Assembly (NCBI RefSeq): GCF_000317105.1
Contig: NC_019693.1
Location: 1,860,001 to 1,924,000, forward strand
DNA from: Oscillatoria acuminata PCC 6304
GTDB lineage: Bacteria > Cyanobacteriota > Cyanobacteriia > Cyanobacteriales > Laspinemataceae
Direction of reading: 5' to 3'
Length of the DNA: 64,000 nt
Position 1 is the first letter of the stretch; each line of letters opens with the position of its first letter. Shown piece after piece: positions 49,463 through 59,437 of the stretch. Both the position numbers and the translations under genes were made by a program. Below the pieces are notes generated by a model. The model was not told the origin of the DNA and did no database searches. It saw nothing but the letters and a program-made list of their open reading frames with translations.

Positions 49463-49981
49463 ATGTGGCCTCGCATCAAACCCATCCTTTCTAAACTGCT
49501 GCTTCTCCTTTCCCTGGTAGCATTCCTAATTTTAGGAGAAAGTCACTTCACAGTACAACCCGCTTGGGCGGAAATACGCCAAATCGAGGAAACGCCCGGT
49601 CAACTTCTATATCAATCTCAACATAGTTTACGAGACCAAACGGGCTATTCTTGGCAAGTTGTACTCTTTAAACAAGTTAAAGACTCAACCGTGACTGGAG
49701 TCAATCTCAGATTAGTAGGATTTCCAGGAGTGGCAGACTTTTCCCATCCTAAACCCCTCCAGATTAAAATAGACACAGGGGAAATTTTCACGGCAGAGGA
49801 TGAGTTTGCGGACAAATCTCCCGCCCCAAATGTGGGGCAGTACGATTTTAAATCAGTGCTGTTGAAACTGCCAATGAGTCAGCGAACTGTGCTTTTGTTA
49901 CCCCTGGCAGAGGATCGCACGATCGCATTGCCGATCCCACCTTCTATCATCCTCGAATGGCAAACCCTCGCCCAAAATTAA
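49463..49981 (+). CDS. DUF3122 exported protein
   Basis: 172 residues. The signal peptide (LLLLLSLVAFLILGESHFTV...AWA) leads to a beta-rich domain (IEETPGQLLYQSQHSLRDQT...WQVVLFKQ...LRLVGFPG) typical of the cyanobacterial DUF3122 family. Periplasmic or lumenal; function unknown. No operon partner. Confidence 0.85.
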   Translation: MWPRIKPILSKLLLLLSLVAFLILGESHFTVQPAWAEIRQIEETPGQLLYQSQHSLRDQTGYSWQVVLFKQVKDSTVTGVNLRLVGFPGVADFSHPKPLQIKIDTGEIFTAEDEFADKSPAPNVGQYDFKSVLLKLPMSQRTVLLLPLAEDRTIALPIPPSIILEWQTLAQN

Positions 49982-50092
49982 ACCTTGAACGGAGGCGATC
50001 GCCGTTGCCGGGGACTGGCCCAGGCCGGTTCTAACTAGGCGTTTCCCCCATCGTCTTTCCACTCTTCATTCTGGAGTTTTTTATTAACTCAA

Positions 50093-50887
50093 ATGAACGC
50101 AACTCAAACCTTTTCTTCCGTCTATGGACCCGTCTCCTCTTGGCGGTATGGCCGATCGCTGGGAATTGACCCCATTGGCAGTATTTCGACTTGTTCCTTT
50201 AATTGTGTTTACTGCCAACTGGGAGAAATTGAACAGAAAACTGGCGATCGGGCTATCTATATTCCCACAGCACAAATTCTGGATGAACTTGAAGCCTTTG
50301 CACCTTGGAATGTCGATGTGATTACCCTCAGTGGCAGTGGGGAACCGACGTTAGCCTTGAATTTAAGGGAAATTTTGCAGGGAATCGCCAGTCGCACCCA
50401 TCGTCCCACGTTAGTGCTGACCAATGGCACCACCTTGGGGGATCCGGAAGTTCGGAATGCCTTGGCGATCGCTGATTGCGTTTCCATTAAACTCGATGCC
50501 CTATCCGAACAGCGATTCCAAGGGGTAAACCGCCCCATTCATGGGGTCCACTTGGCAGAGATTTGGGCCGGAATTGAGCGCTTTTGTCAGGACTATCCCG
50601 GAAAAATCGGGATTCAAACCATGCTATTGTCCCCCTGGGATGCCCAGACGAAAGCTGAATATATTCGCCGGATGCGAGGCTTGAGAGTGGATGAAATTCA
50701 ACTCAATACTCCTACTCGTCCCAAACCCGTCAACCGGCAACTGGATGGACGGGGAAATCATCAACCCCAGGAATATCGGCCCTATCCGGTGCAGATTTTA
50801 CAATGTCTCAATCCCGAAGTTTTACAAAACTTAGCCCGGGAGATTGCTGAGGCGACGGGAATTGCGGTGCGATCTGCCCCGGCGTAA
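50093..50887 (+). CDS. Radical SAM protein (COG0731-like)
   Basis: 264 residues. The [4Fe-4S] motif CSFNCVYC has C34, C38 and C41. Further motifs are VITLSGSGEPTLALN (SAM contact region), PTLVLTNGTTLG, CVSIKLDALSEQRF and LNTPTRPKP. It resembles the wybutosine-synthesis-type radical SAM family of bacteria with unknown substrate. Complete. Gap of 110 bp after DUF3122. Confidence 0.88.
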   Translation: MNATQTFSSVYGPVSSWRYGRSLGIDPIGSISTCSFNCVYCQLGEIEQKTGDRAIYIPTAQILDELEAFAPWNVDVITLSGSGEPTLALNLREILQGIASRTHRPTLVLTNGTTLGDPEVRNALAIADCVSIKLDALSEQRFQGVNRPIHGVHLAEIWAGIERFCQDYPGKIGIQTMLLSPWDAQTKAEYIRRMRGLRVDEIQLNTPTRPKPVNRQLDGRGNHQPQEYRPYPVQILQCLNPEVLQNLAREIAEATGIAVRSAPA

Positions 50888-51092
50888 TTCAGATTGACGA
50901 TCGCCCTCGTCCCAGAAATTCTCGTCATTTCATCCTCCCTTAACCCGGGCGATCGCTCAATCTCAGGAGGTCGCTGGTCCTGTTTTCCCTTGAACTCATG
51001 GCGAGTCAGGGGAACTCAATTTACGCAAATTCCCACTTGCACCTCATTCAATGATCCCTTAAACTCAATTATCCATTGATATCACTGAATTT

Positions 51093-54000
51093 ATGAGCCT
51101 GATTCCAGGGTATTCCAAAATCCAGGAAATTCAATCCGGCCTGAGAACGGTCATTTATCGAGCCTATAGTAAACGGACCCAAAAACCCGTTATTATTAAA
51201 ATTCTTAAAGAAGAATTTCCTCAACTCCAAGACATTGCCCGATTTAATCATGAATATGAACTGATTAGTTCCCTGAATATTTCAGGCATTGTCAAACCCT
51301 ACCGATTAGAAAAACACCAAAATAGTCTAGCCTTAGTTTTAGAGGATTTTGGGGGACAATCTCTCAAAATTTATTTAGAGACCCATGAACTTGACCTGAC
51401 ACAATTTTTACAAATCGGCATTCAACTGGCCACCACTTTAGCCCAACTCCATCAGGTCCAGATTGTTCATAAAGATATTAAACCTCATAATATTATTATC
51501 AATCCGGAAACGGGAGAAGTCAAAATTGCTGATTTTAGTATAGCGGTTCAGGGGGAAAAAGAAACCCCGGAAATGATTGCTGCGGATGCGATCGAAGGGA
51601 CGCTGGCTTATATGTCTCCAGAACAAACCGGGAGAATGAATCGGGCGATCGACTATCGAACCGATTTATATTCATTAGGCATTACCTTTTATGAAGTGTT
51701 AACAGGACAACTTCCCTTTCAAGCTCGAACCCCGATGGAATGGATTCATCAACATATTGCTAAACAACCCATTCCTCCCGATATTCGCAACGCTCAGATT
51801 CCTCCGGTTCTCTCGGAAATTGTGATGAAATTAATCGCAAAAACCCCCGAAGACCGCTATCAAAGCGCCTGGGGAGTGAAAGTGGATCTGGAAATCTGCT
51901 TGAATCAATTGCAGACCCAAGGCAGTATTGATTCCTTTGCGATCGCCCTTCAGGATCGCACCGGAAAAATAGGGAGTCCCCGAAAGATTTACGGACGCGA
52001 TCGGGAAATTTCGATTCTCCAGTCCACCTTCACTCGCATCAGTCAAGGTCCTCGGGAAACCCTCTTAATTGCTGGCCATTCTGGTATTGGTAAATCCGCT
52101 TTAGTCCGACAACTTCAGCCTTGGATCCGACAACATCACGGCTATTTTATCTGTGGCAAATTTGAACACTCTAAACAAAATATTCCCTATCGGGCAGTCT
52201 TGAGTGCCTTTCGAGACTTAATCTGTCAACGCTTAACCGAACCCCAAGACATTCTCGAAGAGTTTACCGAAACCCTCCAAAGGGCTTTAGGCGCAAATGG
52301 CCAAATCATCGCTGATGTGATTCCCGAAATTGAACTTCTCATTGGGAGACAACCTGCGGTTTCTGAACAGTCTCCAACGGACTCTCAAGCTCGATTTCAT
52401 CGAACGTTTAAAGCGTTTGTGGAAGTTTTTACCCAACCCCAACATCCCCTGGTTTTGTTCTTAGATGATTTGCAATGGGCGGATTCGGCTTCCTTGAAAT
52501 TAATTCAGCTTCTAATGACTGAACCCGAGAGCAAATATTTGATGTTGGTAGGGACTTATCGGTCTAATGAGGTGGATACCACTCATCCCTTAATTTCCAC
52601 CTTAAATCAAATGCAAAAAAATGGGGCAGTGGTCAATGCTATCCCGTTACGAGGGTTGGAACTGCCGGATATTCAGGACCTCTTGAGCGATACCCTGAAT
52701 GCAGCCGGCGATCGCATCGCACCTCTAGCTGAATTTATTTACAATAAAGCCGATGGCAATCCTTTCTTTTCTATCCAATTACTCCAGTCGTTAGTCCAGG
52801 ATAATTTATTAACCTTTGACTTTGAACCGGGAGAGTGGCAGTGGGATATCAATCGCCTCCAGGGAACAGAAATTACCGATGATATCATTGAACTGACCCT
52901 CACCCAAATTCAAAAGCTGCCCGAATCGACTCAAGCGCTTTTAAACTTAGCCGCTTGTATGGGCAATCACTTTGAATTAAACCTCCTAATCAGGGTAAGT
53001 GAAGGCACAGAATCTGACACCCTTAAAAAATTGTATCCCGCACTTCAGGACGGATTAATTATTCCCTTAATTCCTGAAATTGCCCCCAATTTGGATAGCG
53101 GCGTCTTAGCCGAAGTGGAATCCGGAGAAATTTCCTACAAATTTATTCACGATCGCGTCCAACAAGCGGCTTACTCCTTGATTCCCGAAGACCACAAGAA
53201 AATCATTCATTTAAAAATTGGGCGCTTGCTTTGTAGAAATTCCCCCATTTTGGACTTGGATAATCAGGTATTCGATGTCGTCGAACATCTCAACTTGGGC
53301 TATGAACTGATTCAGGATCAGGCGGAACTCAGAAATTTAGCTAAATTGAATCTCGCCACGGGTCAAAAAGCTAAATCCGCAACCGCTTACGAACAAGCCC
53401 TGAGATATTTACAATTTGGTCTGCAACTCCTGGGTGAAGCCGGTTGGCAACAGGACTATGAAATTACTTTTAATTTATCCATTGCTGTCCTGGAAATCCA
53501 CTATCTCCAAGGTAACTTCTCCCAAGCAGAAGCCCTTTATCAGAGCAGTTTTGGCCAAGCCAAGACCCTATTAGATCAAGTCAAACTCTCTGAACTCAAA
53601 ATTTTAGTCGATTTGGCTAAAAATCAGCCCAAAATTGCTTTAGAGACGGGATTGGAAGTTTTAAATCTCCTCGGAGTTGTCCTCCCGACTCAAGATAAAG
53701 CAATCCGGGCTTATGCCGATCGCCTCTTTCAAGAAATGCCCCAAGATAGCCATCAAATTGAAGCCTTAGCCGATTTACCTGTGATGAGGGATCCCCATCA
53801 AATCGCAGCGATGCGGCTATTGATGACCATTTCACCTGCTGCTCATCTGATCAGTCCGGCTTTCTTACCAGCGGTCGTGTTTACAATGGTCAAACTCTCC
53901 ATTCAATCGGGTAATTCCCCCCAGGCGGCTTATGCCTATGGCATTTATGCCATGCTGTTATGTGGAATTCATTTAAAAATTGAAGCAGCCTATCAATTTG

Positions 54001-56573
54001 GCCAATTATCTTTACGGGTTTTAGACCAATTTAATGCCCTAGAATTAAAAACTAAAGTCACTTTATTATACAACGTTCATATTAAAAAATACAAATTTCC
54101 CACTATTTTAGCTCTCCAACCCCTCCAGGATAATATCCAAACGGGACTGGATACCGGAGATATAGAATATGGCTTTTATAGCGCCCTTCATTATGTTAAT
54201 TTTCTATTCTTTCTCGGGGAATCCTTAGAGATGGTCCACCAGAAACAAGGACAATATCTGGAGAAAATGGAGCAGCTTAAACTTGATTTTCATATTTTTT
54301 ATATTCAAATCTGGCGGCAAATGGTATTAAATTTGCAGGGAGAATCACCGGACCCCTGCCGTTTATTAGGGTCGAGCTTTAATGAACAAGAAACCTTGGA
54401 GAGTTGGATTGAACAAAATCAACTCATGTTATTGTTTGGGGTCTCGTTTTGTAAAACCTTTTTATGCTATCTGTTCCAAAACTATGAGCAAGCTGTCCAA
54501 GCGGGACAATTAGCGGAAAAATACGGAAAAAATGGGGCCGGATTGCCCTACTGGTCCGAACATAATTTTTATTATTCGTTGTCTCTGCTGGCTAATTGCG
54601 ATCGCCTAGACAAACGAGACCAACAGAAAACCTTGAGGAAAGTCACTCAGCAGCAAAAACAACTGCAACAGTGGGCTGAATTTGCCCCGACTAATTTTCG
54701 ACATAAATATGACCTAGTAGAGGCAGAAAAAGCTCGGGTCAAAGGGCAAACACTCCTGGCAATGGAGTATTACGATCGCGCCATTCAAGGGGCTAAAAAA
54801 TATCGCTACATCCAGGAAGAAGCCATCGCCTACGAACGCGCCGCCCTCTTTTATTCTAACCTGGGTCGAGATGAAATCGCCCACACCTACCTGAAAAAAG
54901 CCCATTATGGCTATGGACGCTGGGGGGCTACGGCTAAACTCAAAGCCCTCGAAGCGAACTATCCAATGGGGATATCACAATCCTCCGCCTTAGAAGACTA
55001 TACCCCTTTTGGTCAGATTACCAGTACCTCCACTTCCACCAGTACCACCTCTCATAATCGTCGGTTAGATTTAACCAGCGCCCTCAAAGCATCCCAGGCG
55101 ATCGCCTCAGAAATTGTTTTGTCCAAGCTGATTGAAACCCTGATGACAATTCTCATGGAAAATGCCGGTGCTCAAACCGCATCTCTCATCTTAAAACATC
55201 ACGGTAAACTCGGATTAAAAGCTACTGCTTCCGTCGAAAATCCCCAAGTCATTCTCCACGACGATACCCCACTCACTCAAGATTTAATCCTCCCCTTATC
55301 CGTGATTAATTATGTAATTCGCACCAAGCAAAGCCTTGTTTTAAATGATGCCCGCTACGAACTCACCTTTAGTACCGACCCCTATATTATTAAACATCAG
55401 CCCAAATCTATTTTATGTACCCCAATCCTCGATCGCGGACAACCCATCGGACTCCTTTATTTAGAAAATAATAGTGCTAAAAGCGCCTTTACCCCCGAAC
55501 GCCTGGAATTTTTAACCGTCCTATCTTCTCAATTAGCAATTTCCCTAGAAAATTCTCTACTTTATGCTAATTTAACCGCCGCCAGTGAAGAATTAAAACG
55601 CGCCAACGAGCAATTAGAAGAAGCAAACCAAACCCTAGAACTAAGAGTGCAAGCTCGCACTCAACAACTCAAAGATAAAAATAAGCGCTTAAAACAAGCC
55701 ATGCAGGAACTCAAACAAACCCAGACTCAACTGATTCAAACTGAAAAAATGTCGAGTCTCGGCCAAATGATTGCCGGAATTGCTCACGAAATTAACAATC
55801 CCGTTAATTTCGTCTATGGAAATATTACCCATGTCGGGGAATATATCCAAGATTTGCTAAACTTAATCCAACTTTATCAAGAACAGACACCGCAACCCCC
55901 CCTGGATATTCAAGAAGAAATAGAGGCGATCGAACTAGATTTTATTTTATCCGATCTGCCTAAACTTTTATCTTCCATGAAAATCGGTGCAGAACGGATT
56001 CGCTCAATTGTCCTATCCCTGCGGAATTTTTCACGCCTGGACGAAAGCGAAATGAAGCAAGTCGATATTCATGAAGGGATTGAAAGTACCCTGTTGATTT
56101 TACAGCATCGCCTCAAAGGAAATCCTGGACATTACGCCATTGAAATTATTAAAGACTATGGCGAACTGCCCAAAATTGAATGTTTTCCAGGACAGTTAAA
56201 TCAAGTTTTTATGAATTTGTTAGCCAATGCGATCGATGCCGTGGAATTATATAGAAAAGAAAATGCAGACTCTGCTCACCGAATTCCAACCATTCGCATT
56301 CACACCACCCAGGTGAGTCCCCATGCGGTCTCCATTCGGATTGCGGATAATGGACCCGGTATTCCCAAACCTATGCAAAGTCGGTTATTTGACCCCTTTT
56401 TCACCACCAAACCTGTAGGGAGTGGCACAGGATTGGGGTTAGCCATTTGCTATCAAATTATTGTGGAAAAACATAATGGCCAGATTCACTGTAGTTCCCA
56501 ACCTCCAGAGGGCGCAGAATTTACCCTAGAAATTCCCATTAAGCAACTCTTCTATTGCCCGGTTGATTCGTAA
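51093..56573 (+). CDS. Ser/Thr kinase - AAA ATPase - GAF - histidine kinase multidomain protein
   Basis: 1826 residues. A protein kinase domain (~1-265) has catalytic H126-K-D128 in VHKDIKPHN and metal D147 in ADFSIA (DFS in place of DFG). A STAND-type AAA ATPase has Walker A GHSGIGKSAL near 327-336 and LVLFLDDLQWADSASL near 460. A long helical repeat/TPR-like region (~700-1300) is followed by a GAF domain (~1340-1500), a coiled coil and a HisKA domain with H1565 (MIAGIAHEINNPVNFVYGNI). The HATPase has NQVFMNLLANAIDAVE, DNGPGIP and GTGLGLAI. This class is common in multicellular cyanobacteria. Input signal and partner regulator unknown. All catalytic sites look intact. Confidence 0.93.
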   Translation: MSLIPGYSKIQEIQSGLRTVIYRAYSKRTQKPVIIKILKEEFPQLQDIARFNHEYELISSLNISGIVKPYRLEKHQNSLALVLEDFGGQSLKIYLETHELDLTQFLQIGIQLATTLAQLHQVQIVHKDIKPHNIIINPETGEVKIADFSIAVQGEKETPEMIAADAIEGTLAYMSPEQTGRMNRAIDYRTDLYSLGITFYEVLTGQLPFQARTPMEWIHQHIAKQPIPPDIRNAQIPPVLSEIVMKLIAKTPEDRYQSAWGVKVDLEICLNQLQTQGSIDSFAIALQDRTGKIGSPRKIYGRDREISILQSTFTRISQGPRETLLIAGHSGIGKSALVRQLQPWIRQHHGYFICGKFEHSKQNIPYRAVLSAFRDLICQRLTEPQDILEEFTETLQRALGANGQIIADVIPEIELLIGRQPAVSEQSPTDSQARFHRTFKAFVEVFTQPQHPLVLFLDDLQWADSASLKLIQLLMTEPESKYLMLVGTYRSNEVDTTHPLISTLNQMQKNGAVVNAIPLRGLELPDIQDLLSDTLNAAGDRIAPLAEFIYNKADGNPFFSIQLLQSLVQDNLLTFDFEPGEWQWDINRLQGTEITDDIIELTLTQIQKLPESTQALLNLAACMGNHFELNLLIRVSEGTESDTLKKLYPALQDGLIIPLIPEIAPNLDSGVLAEVESGEISYKFIHDRVQQAAYSLIPEDHKKIIHLKIGRLLCRNSPILDLDNQVFDVVEHLNLGYELIQDQAELRNLAKLNLATGQKAKSATAYEQALRYLQFGLQLLGEAGWQQDYEITFNLSIAVLEIHYLQGNFSQAEALYQSSFGQAKTLLDQVKLSELKILVDLAKNQPKIALETGLEVLNLLGVVLPTQDKAIRAYADRLFQEMPQDSHQIEALADLPVMRDPHQIAAMRLLMTISPAAHLISPAFLPAVVFTMVKLSIQSGNSPQAAYAYGIYAMLLCGIHLKIEAAYQFGQLSLRVLDQFNALELKTKVTLLYNVHIKKYKFPTILALQPLQDNIQTGLDTGDIEYGFYSALHYVNFLFFLGESLEMVHQKQGQYLEKMEQLKLDFHIFYIQIWRQMVLNLQGESPDPCRLLGSSFNEQETLESWIEQNQLMLLFGVSFCKTFLCYLFQNYEQAVQAGQLAEKYGKNGAGLPYWSEHNFYYSLSLLANCDRLDKRDQQKTLRKVTQQQKQLQQWAEFAPTNFRHKYDLVEAEKARVKGQTLLAMEYYDRAIQGAKKYRYIQEEAIAYERAALFYSNLGRDEIAHTYLKKAHYGYGRWGATAKLKALEANYPMGISQSSALEDYTPFGQITSTSTSTSTTSHNRRLDLTSALKASQAIASEIVLSKLIETLMTILMENAGAQTASLILKHHGKLGLKATASVENPQVILHDDTPLTQDLILPLSVINYVIRTKQSLVLNDARYELTFSTDPYIIKHQPKSILCTPILDRGQPIGLLYLENNSAKSAFTPERLEFLTVLSSQLAISLENSLLYANLTAASEELKRANEQLEEANQTLELRVQARTQQLKDKNKRLKQAMQELKQTQTQLIQTEKMSSLGQMIAGIAHEINNPVNFVYGNITHVGEYIQDLLNLIQLYQEQTPQPPLDIQEEIEAIELDFILSDLPKLLSSMKIGAERIRSIVLSLRNFSRLDESEMKQVDIHEGIESTLLILQHRLKGNPGHYAIEIIKDYGELPKIECFPGQLNQVFMNLLANAIDAVELYRKENADSAHRIPTIRIHTTQVSPHAVSIRIADNGPGIPKPMQSRLFDPFFTTKPVGSGTGLGLAICYQIIVEKHNGQIHCSSQPPEGAEFTLEIPIKQLFYCPVDS

Positions 56574-56697
56574 TGGATCAAGGGTCAGAACTGGCGTGGG
56601 GGAACAAGGAAAGACCCATTGAGTTTCTTGACAAAATCTGGGCGAATTGCCACCCATTACAACAGAAACCCGATTTCTGGTCTGCTCTTAATCAAGG

Positions 56698-57747
56698 TTA
56701 ATATCGTGGAGTCTGATCCGTATTCTCTTCGTAGGCACCAGGAGTTTCTTCGGGTAACTGTGCAATTTCTTCAATCCTTTGCAATTTTACTGTATTGTAA
56801 GTCTTGACCAAATCTTGCAGGGTCGGATATTCCGTCGTCATGCCAAAGGTGGCGGGAGTCACCGGGTCCTTATAGGTAAAATGGCGATAAGTCAAACAGA
56901 ATCGGTCCCAAGATGACATTTGAACCCGAAAAATTTTGATGAATAGATCGACGAGAAACCCAGTTAAGGGAATGCGGAAGATAATATTTTTATTCAGGGT
57001 GGCGCAGATTTCTTCTACCGCCCGGTTAACGGTGACTGCTGGATTTCCTAATACAAAAGGTCCGGCGGGTTCGGGTGGATTGTCTACTAGATGAACGACA
57101 ACTTTTGCAATATCACGAGCATGAATGAAGTGAAAACTGCCTTCGGCTTTAAAGAAGCGAATTAGATTAATCCGTTTGAGGATTTCTGGCATTCCAGCAG
57201 CAACGTGGGAGTAAGGTTTTTGTTCATCTCCCCCAAAGACGAGGGTTGGATATAAGGTGGTAATCCGTGAGGCGATCGGCAACCGAGTAAAGCGGCGCAA
57301 ACAGTCAAATTTAGACCGGATATATTCCGTTCCCATTTGTCCTGATTCTCTGAGTAATTCGTTATTTCTATCCAGAATACTGGCGGTAGAAAAATAGATC
57401 ACCTGTTCACAAACTTCCGGGTCTAAAAGCTCTAAGAGTCGCAGGGTTTTGAGAACATTAACATCAAAAACTGCCTGTGCGCCTCCCCAGGCAGTGGCGA
57501 CTAAAATCGCCATATCCATTGTTTTGAGAAGATCCCCATACTTATCAATTTCGCGCATATCTGCCTGCACGATGGAAATACCAGGTCGAACCTCTAAGTC
57601 TACTCGGAGTTTCTCCGGGTTTCTGACCAACAGAAACAGTTCATGGTCAGTTTCTTGAATGAGAGCCTCGGCCAGGTAGTGACCAATACAGCCACTCGCG
57701 CCGGTTATGAAAATACGCTTTTTCGGTCGATAGTAATTTGAATACAC
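56698..57747 (-). CDS. NAD-dependent epimerase/dehydratase family (extended SDR)
   Basis: 349 residues. N-terminal Rossmann motif RIFITGASGCIGHYLAEALI (G-x-x-G-x-x-G near 17-23), VYFSTASILD-type S (IYFSTASILDRNN), and YIRSKFDCLRR with the Y-x-x-x-K catalytic pair (YIRSK). The C-terminal half is divergent. The substrate is unknown; cyanobacterial relatives act on sugars or lipids. Converges with the long kinase gene. Confidence 0.85.
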   Translation of the reverse strand: MYSNYYRPKKRIFITGASGCIGHYLAEALIQETDHELFLLVRNPEKLRVDLEVRPGISIVQADMREIDKYGDLLKTMDMAILVATAWGGAQAVFDVNVLKTLRLLELLDPEVCEQVIYFSTASILDRNNELLRESGQMGTEYIRSKFDCLRRFTRLPIASRITTLYPTLVFGGDEQKPYSHVAAGMPEILKRINLIRFFKAEGSFHFIHARDIAKVVVHLVDNPPEPAGPFVLGNPAVTVNRAVEEICATLNKNIIFRIPLTGFLVDLFIKIFRVQMSSWDRFCLTYRHFTYKDPVTPATFGMTTEYPTLQDLVKTYNTVKLQRIEEIAQLPEETPGAYEENTDQTPRY

Positions 57748-57922
57748 GGGAGGTATGGCGGCTAGGGTGGTGTGGGAGCGTCAGATTGTCGAACGTAGAT
57801 TTTAGATTTTAGAGTTTAGACCGTTTTTTGTCAAAAAGGATAGTCCCTAGGGTGGGTTTGACTCCACCTCGGTTGAAAAAGGGGCTGTTAGGAGGTTGGC
57901 AATGCTACCGCGATATCTAGGG

Positions 57923-57985
57923 AGTTGTAGGATGGGCATTGCCCACCCTACAACTATATCGAGTAGGGTGGGCATTGCCCACCTG
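57923..57985. repeat. Palindromes of the GGGTGGGCATTGCCCACC type
   Basis: Two adjacent palindromes: GTTGTAGGATGGGCATTGCC with its complement to 57953, and GTAGGGTGGGCATTGCCCAC about 57962-57982. Widespread cyanobacterial repeat style, in the 262-bp gap between the epimerase start and hemE end. No gene here. Confidence 0.75.
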
Positions 57986-58009
57986 ACGCTACATTTAGTC
58001 TTTTGGGGA

Positions 58010-59074
58010 TTAGCTGTGAACCGCTAATAATTTATCCGCCTGCTTTGCTGTTTCAAAGAAGAATGCCACATTTTCCTCGGGGGTGCCTTGTAAAACACCA
58101 TGACCCAGATTCAAGATATGACCTTGGTTGCCAGCTTTGCGAATCGTATCCAGGATGCGATCGCGGATGAAATCATGGGACCCAAATAAGGCACAGGGGT
58201 CGATATTCCCTTGGACACCCATATTTGCACCTAGTCGCTTGCGCGCCTCAGCCATATCGACGGTCCAATCTACGCTCACGATATCGACGCCCGACATCGC
58301 CATCCGTTCCAGAATCCCCGAACTGCCATTAATGTACAGAATCATGGGAGTTTCCGGGTGTGCTGCCTTCACCTGTTCCACCACCTGTTTTTGATAAGGC
58401 ATGGCAAAGGTTTCGTAATCTTGGGGACTCAGTTGACCCGCCCAGGAGTCAAACATTTGGACCACCTGAGCACCGCAATCGATTTGATAGCAGGCATAAC
58501 GGGCGATCGCATCAGCAATTTTTGCCAAAAACGAATGCAACATCGCCGGTTCTCTAAAAGCCATACCCTTAATCACGGTATAGTCCTTAGAAGACTTACC
58601 CTCGATCGCATAAGCCGCCAGAGTCCAAGGCGCACCCACAAACCCCAACACCGTGGATGCCGTCCCCACTTCCTGGCGTAACGTCTCCAGAATCGGACGA
58701 ATAAACGGCATCGTCTCCTCGGGTTCCAGGGGATACAGCTTATCAATCTGTTCCTGAGTCCGAATCGGGGGGTCAATAATCGGTCCTCGACTTTCGATAA
58801 TGTCGAAAGGAATGCCAATTCCCGGCAAGGGAGTCAGGATATCCGAGAACAGAATCACCCCATCCGGCTGAAACGCCCGCCAGGGTTGCAGAGAGATTTC
58901 GATCGCAATCTCCGGATTTTCCGAACGTTCCCGAAACGAGGGGTATTTATCGCGCAGATCTCGATAAACCTTCATATAGCGCCCCGCTTGGCGCATCATC
59001 CAAACAGGGGGACGCTCTAATTTTTCCCCACGCGCTGCTCTTAGTAGATAAGGAACTGGGCTAGAACCAGCCAT
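58010..59074 (-). CDS. hemE: Uroporphyrinogen decarboxylase
   Basis: 354 residues, TIM barrel that decarboxylates the four acetate groups of uroporphyrinogen III on the way to heme and chlorophyll. Signatures: [20 protein letters not shown] near 20-40 (substrate Arg and Asp), [27 protein letters not shown] and [15 protein letters not shown] near the end. Complete, transcribed alone and leftward. Confidence 0.97.
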   Translation of the reverse strand: MAGSSPVPYLLRAARGEKLERPPVWMMRQAGRYMKVYRDLRDKYPSFRERSENPEIAIEISLQPWRAFQPDGVILFSDILTPLPGIGIPFDIIESRGPIIDPPIRTQEQIDKLYPLEPEETMPFIRPILETLRQEVGTASTVLGFVGAPWTLAAYAIEGKSSKDYTVIKGMAFREPAMLHSFLAKIADAIARYACYQIDCGAQVVQMFDSWAGQLSPQDYETFAMPYQKQVVEQVKAAHPETPMILYINGSSGILERMAMSGVDIVSVDWTVDMAEARKRLGANMGVQGNIDPCALFGSHDFIRDRILDTIRKAGNQGHILNLGHGVLQGTPEENVAFFFETAKQADKLLAVHS

Positions 59075-59182
59075 TTAAACTTCACCTTAAATTTTACTTA
59101 AATGCCATTGTTCAGCTTACCATTTTGCGTCCATTATTTTTGTTTTTTTGCAGGGACTTCCCCAAGGGGCCAACCCGATGTT

Positions 59183-59211
59183 TTGACAGGGTAAGCTCAA
59201 TATCATATTCT
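59183..59211 (+). promoter_or_regulatory. Promoter candidate for the restriction-modification cluster
   Basis: TTGACA (59183-59188), 17 bp, TATTCT (59206-59211), ~225 bp before the methyltransferase start. The leader 59212-59437 holds no gene and no palindromic control-protein box that I recognise. Confidence 0.5.
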
Positions 59212-59437
59212 GCTAACTTTTAGCCTTATCTTAATATTTTGTAATAGTTTCTCCATGTACCCTTTAACCTATTGCAGATTGGCAATATTTCAAATTCCAA
59301 CTGCATCCTCAGCCGTCAACCGGGAAAGATTCCGAGTAAAATGATTCTTATGCCATCACAAAACTCCTGAAAAACAACCGTTTAAGGTTGATTCATGGAG
59401 GCTAGACGAGTCAAATTTTCTGTGCAATTTTTAAATT